Shown in pieces: positions 32,244-43,243 of a DNA stretch of 64,000 nt. This DNA comes from Spinellus fusiger (taxonomy: Eukaryota > Mucoromycota > Mucoromycetes > Mucorales > Phycomycetaceae). Numbering within the stretch: position 1 is the stretch's first letter; each line of letters begins with the position of its first letter. The notes under the pieces are model-generated. The model was not told where the DNA came from and did no database searches. It saw only the letters and a program-made list of their open reading frames with translations. The stretch covers positions 145,927 to 209,926 of the forward strand of contig JALLLS010000062.1 of NCBI GenBank assembly GCA_025094145.1. Reading direction: 5' to 3'. The translations under genes and the position numbers were made by a program.

Positions 32244-32869
32244 TTAGGCCTTGACAGCGTACTTGCGCATAGGGAAGTGGGCCTGCTTCTTCTGGTACTT
32301 AACAGTCTTGAGGCTGCGTTCGTAGGGAGTCAAAGCTCTGCGCAAAGCACGGGTCTTCTTGACACGCAAATCAACGGGAATCAAACTCTTCTTCTTGTAG
32401 AAGAGACGGAGCTGTTCACGCTGGGTCTGGTGGATCACAGTCAAAGCACGAGCGACGTTCTTGCGGGCCTGTCCAATAGCCTGGAGCTTGGAGGCAGAAC
32501 CACCAGCCACCTTCTGGATACGGAGAGAAGCGAGTTCCTGCTTTTGCTCATCCAACACCTTCAAGAGCTCAGCCTTGTTCTTGTTACGAAGTTCGTGGGC
32601 TTTGATGGCGGCCTAGCATAAGAAAACATGAGTCTTACTTGTCCCATAGCACTCGTCTTGTCCTATGCTCTCCTATCCATCCACAGTTGATACTCTGCAA
32701 GTCTTGTAGGAAATCTTTATTTCTATACTTTGCTGCGTGCTGAAAAAAAAGAAAGAGTACTGTTGCTATTACTGTAAAGCGAGTGCTTCTGTATGAGTGG
32801 ATAGATCGATGGGTGTGTGGATGGATGGAGAAGCACGCGGATGGATGATGTTCGCCTATAGTTTACCAT
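32244..32869 (-). CDS. RPL35: 60S ribosomal protein L35 (uL29)
   Basis: Large-subunit protein at the polypeptide exit tunnel. Exon 2 (32244-32612) encodes 122 residues, [20 protein letters not shown] to [11 protein letters not shown], including [15 protein letters not shown] and [14 protein letters not shown], full family signature. The initiating Met is not in this exon. An ATG followed directly by GTAAAC at 32867-32869 would make a Met-only first exon with a 254-bp intron, giving 123 aa, the same length as human RPL35. That start is inferred; the ATG at about 32660 would leave an intron of only 26 bp. C-ending codon bias as in RPS5. Confidence 0.9.
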
Positions 32870-33835
32870 TTCAGAATGTGTATATGGCAAAAGAGGGAGG
32901 GCTAGTGATGGGCTTTGCTGGCCTTGATGGAGTCCAGTCCGGAGTGAGGCAGCCTCCCGGTATTCACGTGATCCAGAGAGTGCAAGCGTAGACAGTCATT
33001 TGTTACTCAGCTTGAGTGCTTTTTATTTCTGTTTTTTTATAATAATAAAAAAATCTTGATGAATTGATAGTGCCTTTAGTAGCCTATTTGCTATTTGCTA
33101 TTTCTTTATATATATATAGATGTATATTCGCTACTGGCACTATTCTCTCTTTCAGTGACATTATAATTAAATAGAGCTGGTCATCAACAAAAATAAACGT
33201 TTCTTAATAGTATAATGTCACAAACAGGCACTCTTTCTTAAGAGACAAATTCACCCAACAAGACTAATAGTGAAGAGAGATGATTAGTTTATTCAATTAA
33301 CATAAACAGTGACTATCATCATATCAATAGACACATGAGTGTATTCTATCAGAAAATAATATTTTCATTCATTTATTAATTAATATTCTTAGCGGCATAT
33401 TTATCCACATCAAGTGTGGTGGTAAGGCATAACCTACATGACATAACATTATAGCTTAGCAAAAACTATGTGCTTATACCAGTAAAATATAAATACAAAT
33501 ATGAATAATGTTGCTATTATTTATAGATAATACTGTTTACTGTAAAGCTATTTTGTCTCTAAAGATACAGCCATTCTTAATGTAAAGGACTTTCCACGAA
33601 TGTAAAAGCAGCTTAGGTAGTTTAAAATACATAATTCTATGAACTATTATAAAGCTCTATAAAGTGTTATAAATGTCATAAATACTGAAGATGCCCCTTT
33701 AATGAAATGGCTTAAATTAACAAGTTGAATATTGATAATTATATCACAACACAATACATTTATATCCATTAAAGTGAGAAGATAATGATTTCTACTTTAT
33801 TTTGTTTTAAATAATAATAACTTACCTTTTTTATA
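32870..33835. other. Intergenic, no gene seen
   Basis: The first 150 bp should hold the RPL35 promoter and 5' UTR. The rest is AT-rich with no recognisable coding or repeat structure. Confidence 0.45.
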
Positions 33836-33837
33836 TA

Positions 33838-35184
33838 CAGTCACACAACATTAGAAAGTATACGAGCCCATAATTTATACATTTTTAAACATGATTCTTC
33901 TTCTTGTTTTTACCACTGAATCACATTCCATTAAGCAATCTCAAATGTCAAACGCAGAATCCTCAACTAAAAACTATAGAGTTTATAATAAGATTAAAGA
34001 AAGAGAGTAATAGGGTGTTTACTGGCTTAAAAAAGAAAAATACTCCATGGGTGCCATTTCAAAGGTCATTGGCATTAGCAAGTCTACTGTCCAAAAGATC
34101 ATTAGTAGAATAAAGACTAATGGTACACCTCTACCAATACCTAGTTCTGGTGCACCAAAAAAACTTAACGAGAGAGACCTCAGACGACTTGAGGCCATTC
34201 TAAGAGGCAACCCATTTGCCTCCTATAACTTCATAAATTTAGAACTCAAGGCTCATGAGATAATCATCTGTAGAGCAACATTCATCAGATATATACATCA
34301 GATTGGATTTGGTTCCTACTTTGAAGCACACAAGCCAAGGTTGTCTGAAGAAAACATGAAGAAAAGACTTCGTTGGGTGAAGGAACGGGTCAATTGGACT
34401 CCTGAGGACTAGAGACGCGTTGTATGGTCTGATGAGTCACGATTTGAAGTAGAGGGTTACCAGGGAGGAGCCAGAGTGATTCGAAAGATCGGAGAGAGGT
34501 ATAAGGCTGCTCATATCATACCTATAACCAAATGGGGGAAAGGCAGCATGATGATCTGGAGTTGCTTCTGATCTGGCGGATTTGGGCCTTTGGTCTTTGT
34601 TGATGGCACTGTGAATCAGGACGTATATGTCAACATTTTGGCAGAAAAATTTCTGCCGTGGTTCATTGAATTGAATGAGAAGGAGGATAAGGAATTCATA
34701 TTCCAAGAAGATGGGGCTAGCTGCCATAAAGGTGGCTATACAACATGGTGGAAAACACACACATCAAATCAGGCGCTTTGATTACTGGCCTGCCCAAAGT
34801 CCTGATCTCAACCCCATTGAACATCTCCGGAGCTGTCTTGATAAGCTTATTGATAACAAGAGGGCCGGTATCAAAAATATCGATGAGCTCAAGACAGCTT
34901 TAGAAGAAGCTTGGGGAAATATCCACGTTGATCTTGCCGAACGTTTAGTTGACTCAATGAAGGACCACTGCCAGGCAGTTATTGATGCCAAAGGTGGCCC
35001 AACAAAATATTAAATAAAAACTTTTATATTTATATTACTATAGACAATATGTTAAACTAACTTTGTGTTGAATTTGAAGTCATTAGTATGTGTTTTGAGG
35101 TCGTAACATTTATATCCGTAAAGCATGCTTTTTTTCAGGATTTCAAAAAATGAAAATCGTATACTTTCTAATGTTGTGTGACTG
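33838..35184 (+). mobile_element. Tc1/mariner element (family I) with intact ends
   Basis: 1,347 bp with perfect inverted repeats of about 27 bp (CAGTCACACAACATTAGAAA at 33838 and its inverse ending at 35184), flanked by TA on both sides. The transposase on the plus strand carries a helix-turn-helix (GAISKVIGISKSTVQKIISR), HTH_Tc3-like region, first catalytic Asp (VVWSDESRFEV), second Asp (FQEDGASCH) and the catalytic Glu (SPDLNPIEHL). It is broken by TAG at 34410-34412 (ED*RRVVW), TGA near 34569-34571 and a frame change near 34735-34780. Only a few changes separate it from an open frame, so it is fairly young. Confidence 0.93.
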
Positions 35185-35360
35185 TATATAGTTTTCTATT
35201 ATATTATTGTTGGAAGCTATTACATGCCCTGAAGATGGTAAATATGTTTAGAAAATAGTGCACCAATTCTACCGAATATAGTAGCAGAGCATAAAGAAAG
35301 TTGAGCAAATAAATAGTAATTCTTTTTTAAAATAAATAAATAAATAAATAGATGATCAAT

Positions 35361-35862
35361 ATGCAGTGGATCAGTGCTCTTTCTATTATCTATATCTTTG
35401 TATTGACCCTGGATACAACAGTTCTGGTTTACTGTTACTCAACAGCCATCAGATCATATTAGGAAAGACATACTCTGATTGGCTGAGCTCATTGCTCCCA
35501 ACATTATATTGTCATATGTCTTAGTAGCTTAAATGTAATCTTCGTCTTATGAAAAAAAAACTATTTTTCATATTTATGTTTATTTTTGATAATATATTCA
35601 CATAATATGGTGTTAGTTGTATATTATACTTGATATACACAGTATATTAGTAGATACATTACTATATGCTTATGAAACACATTCTAGTGCAAACATTGTA
35701 AAATGATGAGTTATAGTGACAGCAACACATATTTTTAATGAGATATCTCATTAAAGACATGAGAGAACAATTTTTATTAATATATATATATATAAAGCTA
35801 CCTGTTGTATCCAAGGTCAATACAAAGACATATATAATACAAAGAGCACTGATCCATTGCAC
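35361..35862. repeat. Inverted pair of about 60 bp, relic of a membrane-protein gene family
   Basis: 35361-35421 and the inverse of 35803-35862 match at about 90 percent. Both translate to a membrane-like peptide: QWISALSIIYIFVLTLDTT on the plus strand and QWISALCIIYVFVLTLDTT on the minus strand. The minus-strand frame extends back to about 35979 through CTWLCFLYLDLCTGLILLIS. It looks like fragments of one duplicated multi-span protein, with shared coding constraint but no complete gene. Family not recognised. Confidence 0.45.
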
Positions 35863-36299
35863 ATTACTGATAAGTAAGATGAGGCCTGTGCATAGATCCA
35901 AATACAGAAAGCACAGCCAAGTACAATCACCTGTTTGTACTCTTACTACTACTAGGCAGGAAGTCATCAGTGTAACCATGGCAATTGAGAAGTAGATAAA
36001 GAGTTGTATTATTCACTAAATAAAAGCAACCTAATTTTGGATAAAGTCCTGTCATCACTCAGTCTCTTTATTTTCGATTCGGATAAAACAAGAACAATAT
36101 TTATGATCAATTAGGAGTAATAACTTTAGTATAAGCCATTAACCTCTGAAAAGACAATACTGCAGTATCATGATAAACGTCTAAATTTATTATAATTTTA
36201 CCATAAAATAATAAATTCATAATTCATTATATAGCATTCTTTTTTAATACTATAAAAAAATAGTGAACAGAAAAATTTAATCGATACCTTCAAATACTA
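35863..36299. other. Unassigned AT-rich sequence
   Basis: No complete gene. 36010-36090 (AAATAAAAGCAACCT then CACTCAGTCTCTTTATTTTC) resembles parts of 50550-50600 and 52365-52410, suggesting a shared promoter or LTR-like fragment. Weak. Confidence 0.35.
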
Positions 36300-37762
36300 A
36301 GTTATTTATATACCAAGGAAATAACATATACCATCTTTTCTCTTCTCTTAATACTACTTTTTTTTTAATAATGGCTATACCATTCAATACCATTAACTAC
36401 TTCTTCAGAAACCCCCAAGATGTATAGAAAAGACATAGCATTGAAATATGTTTAGTCATCCACCACCAGGTGCTGAACCTGAACTCTACCCAGGCCAAGG
36501 CATCTCATAGGTTCAATGCGCCTACTTCCACTGTAAGGAGCACCATTAAGCATTTCAAATAGTCTTGATGGTACCCTCTCCCAAGAGTGTCTGTAAGAGA
36601 AAGTTAGACTCCAGGACCCTCCGGTGGTTGAAAGGAACAGTAATGAGCAACCCACATCAGACCAAAGTAGCCATCAAGGTGACAGATAAGACTCTGAAGA
36701 GGTACCTTGATGAAATAGGCTTCTATTCATTCAGTTCCGTAGGGAGAGTGTTGAGAGATGGATTGTAGTGAAGGATAGAATACTCCAACAAGTGCATTGA
36801 TGTCTTGGGAGATGTCTAATTCCATAAACTCAAATCTCTCTCTCTTCTAAACCCTGGAGTCAGTTACTGCCTACAGATGAACAATGCTAGACCCTATACA
36901 CATAAGGCAACTCAATCAAAGAGCAGTAAATGGTATAGTAGTTGCTTTTTACTGGCTGTTTCAATATTGATCTCAATCCAGTGGAGCATATGTGGACTCA
37001 CTTAAAAAGTACAATTAGAAGGACAGAAAGCTACATTCTACCAAACAATAGTTAGGGACTGCCCTGATGCTGGAATGGGGCAAAATATCTAAAAGAAGTG
37101 ACAGATATCCTCATTGCCAGCATAGGGCGGAGATGTCAGACTGTTGTTAATGCCAAAGAATAACAGTGGTTACTAAGCAACCTTACAATAAAAACCACTG
37201 CTATCTATTATCAACACTACCATCTTTATTCATTGAGAGTCTTATGTTTTTATCTAATGAATCTGTAATAAAGAGCACTGCGGTTATCAAAAGAACTACT
37301 AAAGAGAACAGTGTATTGATATTCGGTCTCTAGTAGGAACGACGAAATAGCGTTTTGGCATAAAGGCCAGTTTAAGGAAATTCAAGGGGTATGGGAGCAG
37401 GAACACAGCACACAATTTGATCACAACGGGTAACTAGGCAACTGTTCTTTTAAGCAATCCTTGCTTGTCTCAAAAGTCCCAACGATACTTAACATTAACA
37501 AACAAAATTAAGGTTGATTGTTTTATTGATGTTTTGATTGTGTGGTTTTTATACACTGTCTCCTTGTGTTGTTAACTATAACTACTTACATCTCATGCAC
37601 GTCCAACACCGTCAATGCATGTAAGATGTCGACAATCCACACTATAGCCTCGGCTCTATTACAAATTCATAAAGTTATAACACTATTAAGATAAAGTATA
37701 AGTCTAAGAAAGGAAATCTGCATCTGAAAGAAAGAAGAAAGTGGTTGCTTATTGAGGATCAC
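36300..37762 (+). pseudogene. Tc1 family B relic interrupted by MITE F
   Basis: Decayed copy of the 40850-42199 element: MYRKD start near 36419, QTKVAIKVTDKTLKRYLDEI near 36660-36720, and right terminus TTGCTTATTGAGGATCAC at 37744-37762. Many stops. It is split by a 398-bp insertion at 37265-37662. Confidence 0.75.
37265..37662 (+). mobile_element. MITE family F, complete copy
   Basis: 398 bp with short inverted ends (GTAATAAAGAGC at 37265 and GGCTCTATTAC ending at 37662) inside the family B relic. Flanking sequence rejoins to the uninterrupted B sequence AATGAATTCATAAAG. No coding capacity. A fragment of the same family is at 29081-29277. Confidence 0.72.
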
Positions 37763-37767
37763 TTTAC

Positions 37768-37960
37768 CAGCTACAGTGGCAATTTCTATTTGGCTGAGGC
37801 CATTGACATTGTGCTCATACAGAATGGTGTTGCGTATGACTTTATCAACACATTATTCTTTTTCTTTTCTTTTACAAGGCTTGTAGGACTTTTATGGGCC
37901 AAGTGATTCACCACTAGTGTTTCTTCTTCTTTTTCTTTGTAAGAATTTAATGAAATTAGA
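37768..37960 (-). pseudogene. Tc1 transposase N-terminal fragment
   Basis: Reads NGLSQIEIATVAGKV on the minus strand, matching NGTSQVEIAAMFGVS of the family H transposase helix-turn-helix at 24240-24290. Short and truncated. Confidence 0.5.
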
Positions 37961-38439
37961 TCTTTAGCAACAGACATATGTCACACTGAGCAGTGTTGCC
38001 ATGGGGAGTCTGGCGAAAGAAGAGTGTCCATGTAGAACCAGAAAATAAACTATAAATACATTTAGCCAACAGTGTCTCTTTCTCTGAAAATGAGAGAAAC
38101 GGGTGCAAAAGAAAAAGAAATAATAGTCAAGGGAGAGAAAGAAATGTCAACAAAAATTAACTGCCAATGGGCACAGTAGTGTTCATTCTCTCAGTAGCAG
38201 TTGCTTGCATATTAATAACTGCTTACTCGACACTGGTTTCTTGTTCAGTAGCTGTTTGCTCATCAGTGTCTGTTTTCTCCTCTAAGGTGTAAGTATTCTT
38301 TATTAATATCCGCTTTTACAGTGGGTGGAGTTGGCATGACGTAACAGAAACAACAGGCAATAATAGAAGCATAAACAAAAAAAACATAAAAAAATCAAAG
38401 ACAAAGACAAAGAATTGAATGAAAAATTGTCCGGGACAT
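37961..38439. other. Unassigned, no firm gene
   Basis: On the minus strand a Glu/Thr-rich stretch (TLEEKTDTDEQTATEQETSV, about 38220-38300) and a possible ATG at about 38342 hint at a small multi-exon gene, but I could not find splice sites that give a continuous frame. Not called. Confidence 0.35.
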
Positions 38440-39330
38440 GAATTTAATCCGGAGATGTAAATCAAAGAAACTAGATTGAAGTTTCATTTAAACTTCAGAA
38501 AAGATATTTCTATATGAAGTAATGAAATAGCGTTTTACTGTATTTTAATATAGTATTAACATCGAATAGTGTGGCTTCAATATTAATATCTCCGAATGTA
38601 TAGCAATTCCATGGTGTGAGAAGAGATAAATCATATAAACTAAATTCAAATCCCATTTGAATTCCAGAAATTGTTCATCATTTTTGCAGTGATATACAAG
38701 CAATCATTGTTTGTGTTTTAATAATCTACAGAAGCCGTATAGTGTGAAATGAATAATAATGTCTCCGAATTAAATGGAGATGTACCCAAATTCCAATGCA
38801 AAATGGTGATAACTGATAAAACACCGATTGAAATCCCGTTGTAAACACAGAAATTGTTCATCATTTTTGCAGTGATATACAAATATTTTTTTCTGTGTTC
38901 AAATAGATAATTAACACCGAATAATGTGAATTGAATTATTGTGTCTCCGTAGGTATTATATATCTATATTCAAGTCCCGTTGGTAAAATGAAGAGATAAA
39001 ACATTCAACCCAGATTGAAAATCAGTTTTAAACACAAAAAATGTTCTTTCTTGCTCAAAAATAAAATGATTTCTCGATGTTTAAATATATTATCAACACC
39101 GAATACTGTTAGTTAAATAATAACATCTCCGATTGTATTCAAATTCCGTAAAGCTAGTCGAAGAGAGAAGCCATGAAAATTATTTTAAAACACAGAAAAG
39201 TTCTTTATCAAGTAATAAAAAAACATATTCTCTGTGTTTAAATGCATTATTAACACCGAATATCATCACTTAAATATTAACATCTCCGAATGTATTTGAT
39301 CTGTATTCAGATTCCGTACTGTAGGAAGAT
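38440..39330. repeat. Degenerate tandem array, about 160-180-bp units with internal hairpins
   Basis: The anchor AACACCGAATA recurs near 38558 (variant), 38732 (variant), 38913, 39095 and 39252. Each unit also carries ATGTCTCCGAAT-type and AAACACAGAAA-type motifs. In the last units AAACACAGAAAA and its complement TTCTCTGTGTTTAA lie about 30 bp apart, so each unit can form a hairpin. The units from 38999 on are inside the long inverted repeat and recur at 63660-64000. Confidence 0.8.
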
Positions 39331-39394
39331 CAATTTTTTTCTTTCATGTCAACATTCATTCTTTTTTTTTCTTTTTTTTTTTTTTTAAATTATA

Positions 39395-40018
39395 CAATCC
39401 ACTGAAATAAAATTGGAAATGTTGAGGTTCGAAGTGGATGTGTGTAGAAACACTCTTATCAGCTACTACAAGCAGTTAGAGTTTGGATCTTTTTACTGTA
39501 GACCACAAGCCAGTCTTGGCTCCAAAACACAAAGAAAAACGACTTCGTTGGGCCAAGGAGGATGTCTGTTGGACGAGGGATGAGTGATGAGTAGAGAAGT
39601 GTCATCTGATCTGATGAGTCAAGGTACACTATGAAAGTGAACAATGGAGGTGCCTGTGTCTGGGTCTGTGTATAAAGTTAGAGAGCGTTATGATCCTAAA
39701 CATAGTGTTTTGACAACAAATTTTGGCAGCAGTAGTGTCATGCTTTGTGGCTGTTTTTGAGTGGGTGGATTTGACCTATTAGTCTTTGATGATGGTGCTG
39801 TAAACCAAGATGGATACATCGAAACTATGGCTGGTGAGTTTCATCCTTGGTACTTTGACTTGTATCAGAAAGGAGGACAAATATTCTTTTGTTACAAAAA
39901 AAAGGTGCTATCTGTCATACTAGGGCCTATGCCAGATGGTGAAAAGAGACACATCAAATCTGATGCTTCGATGCACAGACTGTTGTGGATAGGGTCATTT
40001 GCACAAAGATCATCTTAA
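39395..40018 (+). pseudogene. Tc1 family D relic (left arm)
   Basis: Transposase fragments CGCF*VGGFDLLVFDDGAVNQ and GYIETMAGEFHPWYFDLYQK near 39740-39880, and an upstream part (KHKEKRLRWAKEDV in a shifted frame) near 39525-39560. Related to the relics at 8281 and 54990. Broken by stops, and it ends where repeat E begins. Confidence 0.65.
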
Positions 40019-40849
40019 CTGTCCAAATGATAATAGATACCAAACAGAACGTAGAGGTATTGTGATATGACCAAGAAACGGCAGCTTACTGCAGAGAATG
40101 AGTGAGATGAATCAGTCATACAGTCCTATGAGCTACGCACTTCTTTCTTCCTACAGGACAGTTAGGTTGGAATATAAATGTGTTCAGTCAATGACCAAAA
40201 TGTCAAGATAAGCACAACGAAACACTACTGCTTCAACTTGCATTTATTTGGAAAGCTCTTTTATCAGTATAGTGTATATACTAACAGTGAGCAAGGTCGG
40301 CTGGATTTCATATGGCATAACCAAGACACACTGAGAAGAGATATACTAAGCAGTGTACAGGATGCTGTTACCTCATGTCTTTTATGCTAAAAATAGGAGA
40401 CCAACAGTTATCAATTCATAAAAACAGATACACAATTAATGGTCTGGGATGAAGCATCTAGGATAAGCTGTACTGTATTTGAATACAGTGGATGGATATA
40501 TTGGAGATAGTATAAGAGTACAACAGATTGTATTAGTTTGTGTGCCTTTTAGTGGTGATTTATTCCAAGTTATTCTACTTTTATTAATCATTAGAGTAGA
40601 GTAGAAGTATAAAAGAATAACAAACAAGTTGAATAAAAAAAGCAGAGTTGGTCGTATGTCAGCTAGCTAAATATCTTTGAAACCAAGAAGCCACTAATGA
40701 CACTACTACACCAATGGATGATAAATAGTAACTGATACTATTCAATGCTATCAAAGACTGTTTATTTGCTCTTTAAAGAATAGAATAAATATAAAGTCTA
40801 GTGATTAAATAAGAATAATCTAACATATCAATCATCTGTCATAAGCAAA

Positions 40850-42199
40850 GTGAGCCGTAGAATGTAATCGAATTCTCTAAAATTCCAGGCTATTCTTATA
40901 CTAAAAATAACATACACTATTTTTATTTTTTCATAACACTTCTTTTCTTATAATGTCTCACTCATACAACACTGAGAATATCTTAACTGGAACCCCCTAA
41001 GATGTATAGAAAGGACACCTGCTTTGAAACTTGTTCAGCTATCATTCACCAGGTGCTGAACATGAAATATACTCAGGTCGAGGCATCCCGTATGTTCAAC
41101 GTGCCTACTTCCACTGTGGGCTATACTGTGGAGTATTTCAAAGAGACAGGCTCAGTAGTTCCTTTAGCCAAAAGTGGTAGAAAGAGAAAACTGGACAACA
41201 AGGCCCTCCAGTGGTTGAGAAGAAGAGTATTGAGCAATTCCCACCAGACCAAAGTAGCCGTCAGGGCAAGCATGGCCATCAAGGTCACAGACAAGACTTT
41301 GAAGAAGTACCTCAACGAAATGATCTTTTATTCATTTAGTCTGGTGGTGAATCTTCTTCTCACCAAGAAATATATAGAGGCAAGGATCCAGTGGGCCCTT
41401 GAGTACCTTGGTTGGATATATGTGCAGTGGCAGCAGATAGTCTGGTCGGATCAGTCCAGAGTAGAGCTCATGAGCTAGGACAGGGACACAAAAGTCATCA
41501 GACAACATACTACAGCCTTTAATCCCGAGAATATCCTGGAAACAGGGTAGTTTAGAGGTGGGAGAGTAATGTTATGTATTGTTTTAGTGGGGAAGGTGTT
41601 GAGAGATGGATCGTAGTGGAGAGTAAGATAAACTCAAACAAGTACATCAATGTCTTTGGAGAAGTCTACTGCCCTGAACTTAAGCATTACACACACTCTC
41701 TTAAACCCTGGAGTCAGTCACTGCCTACAGATGAACAATGCTAGACCCTATACACATAAGACAGCTCAATTAAAGAGTGATTGATGGCATAGCAATGACT
41801 CTTTACTGACACTCTCAAATCCACGATCTCAATCCAATTAAGCATCTATGGGCCCAACTCAAGATCATCAGAAAGAACAGGACGGTGTATACCACCAAAT
41901 AATATTTAGATACTGCCCTGATGCTAGAATAAGGTAAAATATCGAAAGGAGTGACAGACATCCTCATTGCCAGCATAGGGCGGAGATGCCAGATTGTCAT
42001 TGATGCCAAAGAATAATAATGGCTACTAAGTAACCTTGTGATAAAAACTACTGTTTTGTATTTTAAACACTCTTCCATGTATCTATTAAAACCTTCACGT
42101 CTTTAGCTGATGAATTCATAAAGTTATAACACTATTAAGATAATGTATATTTAAAAGGAAATATGAATTTGAAAAAAGCGATTACTTATTGAGGGTCAC
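40850..42199 (+). pseudogene. Tc1 family B copy (left arm)
   Basis: The best-preserved family B copy. An open segment at 41002-41478 encodes 158 residues: MYRKDTCFETCSAIIHQVLN, a helix-turn-helix (TQVEASRMFNVPTSTVGYTV), RRVLSNSHQTKVAVRASMAI and the first DDE Asp context (QIVWSDQSRVELMS). Stops follow. Downstream pieces (VIDAKE near 42000) mark the C terminus. Right terminus is ATTACTTATTGAGGGTCAC ending 42199; the left terminus near 40850 is degraded. Confidence 0.8.
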
Positions 42200-42215
42200 T
42201 TTATAAATGTCTCAT

Positions 42216-42533
42216 TCCTTGTTGGATTTCGAATCACCACAGGATGACAGTTATCTTTTTGGTGTTCTGTTTTCCTTGCTGACTTTATGGCCTTTTTGGA
42301 TGTCTATTCTTAATTATCATTTACTTTCATCCCCACTCATTTCTCATCATTTCCTCCTCATTTGAAGTTTTGTATTTCTCTGTCCTTCTGTTTCCTTCCT
42401 CTTTATATTTATTTATTTTCACTTTCGTATTTGAAGTGTTTCTATGTTTATCTTAATTTTTCAAACAATCTCATAGGGTGGCTAAAATGCCCAATGCGCG
42501 AATAGCAAATTACACCCAAAAAAAAATACTTTG
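42216..42533 (+). mobile_element. 5'-truncated LINE copy
   Basis: 318 bp equal to the 3' UTR of the LINE at 17921-23122, plus orientation: CCTTGTTGGATTTCGAATCA to AAATACTTTGAA. CTTTAT at 42199-42204 and directly after the 3' end (42534-42539) may be the target-site duplication. It lies between the family B end and the Fanzor relic. Confidence 0.85.
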
Positions 42534-42544
42534 AACTTTATTTT

Positions 42545-42990
42545 CACTACTATTTTATTAGCGAAAAGAAGTATTGGTGCCCAAAAAGATTGGACTATGA
42601 TCCTATCAAGCTGCCAATTGTTGCCTATAGTACAGGAATGAAAGGAAAGGATGCTGTCAAATTTAAAGGTCATTGTATTGGTTTGACAAAAAAATTATAT
42701 CAATCATTGAAAAAGAGACAAAAGGGTGGAGGTCTTCTGGTCGATGTTGATGAGTTTCGAACATCGAAGGTGAACATGATTGACCTCTCACCCAATATGA
42801 AAAGCTCTTCTAACAGTTCCTCTGTTTTATTTTTGTTCTCATGATCTACCACACTTGTAGCACACATAGCCCCACCGAGGTATTCATGAATCTCAACAGT
42901 ATCCACGCTTGCCAAAGTTGTGGAATTGTTTGGAACAGAGATGTGAATGCATCAAAGAATATCTATAGAATTGTATAAGAGGGATTAAAG
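42545..42990 (+). pseudogene. Fanzor-like (TnpB-related) C-terminal relic
   Basis: Homologue of the 28207-28680 relic on the other strand. It reads KKYWCPKRLDYDPIKLPIVA, then GMKGKDAVKFKGHCIGLTKK and LLVDVDEFRTSKVNMIDLSP. After frame breaks near 42840-42900 it reaches the second Cys pair and WNRDVNASKNI (about 42925-42965 in another frame). Frame breaks and the LINE fragment on its 5' side show it is dead. Family assignment rests on the DEFRTS and WNRDVNASKNI motifs. Confidence 0.78.
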
Positions 42991-43241
42991 GGCTGCCCAC
43001 CGATCAGTTCTTTTCTGTCGAGAATAATAGATATTTATATTCATATTATACTATGTCGCCCCATCAAAGGTGGTTTCCTATGGGATTCAGATATTTACAA
43101 GTGAATTATTATTATTATTATTTAAAAACTGACATTAACACATCTCAATTGATCTTCGTACTTTTTCAAATCGATTTGTCATTTTTAAACAACTATATTT
43201 TGATTATTTTTTTTTGTATCCCAAAGATCTTTAGGTGTGTA
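42991..43241 (+). mobile_element. Right end of a Fanzor-bearing element with family A terminus
   Basis: Non-coding segment downstream of the Fanzor relic, alignable with 28004-28200. It includes GGTGGTTTCCTATGGGATTC (43069-43088), the AAATCGATTTGTCATTT block and the terminus ATCCCAAAGATCTTTAGGTG ending in GTGTG, followed by TA at 43242-43243. Candidate guide RNA region by position. Confidence 0.65.
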
Positions 43242-43243
43242 AT

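Larger units (their letters stand above)
38999..42199 (+). repeat. Left arm of a long, near-perfect inverted repeat (at least 3.2 kb)
   Basis: Inverse complement of 60801-64000. The only length difference I find is one base in a T run (T15 at 39372-39386 versus A14 at 63614-63627). The arm ends at 42199 exactly at the family B terminus (GAGGGTCAC). The outer end is cut off by the window edge on the other arm, so the repeat may be longer. Contents: part of the hairpin array, a Tc1 family D relic, repeat E and a Tc1 family B copy. Confidence 0.93.

Noticed and set aside
32277..32621. Plus-strand 114-codon frame opposite RPL35
   Set aside because: Antisense shadow of a strongly biased ribosomal protein exon.
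38161..38345. Small Glu/Thr-rich gene on the minus strand
   Set aside because: No pair of splice sites gave a continuous frame; left as unassigned.
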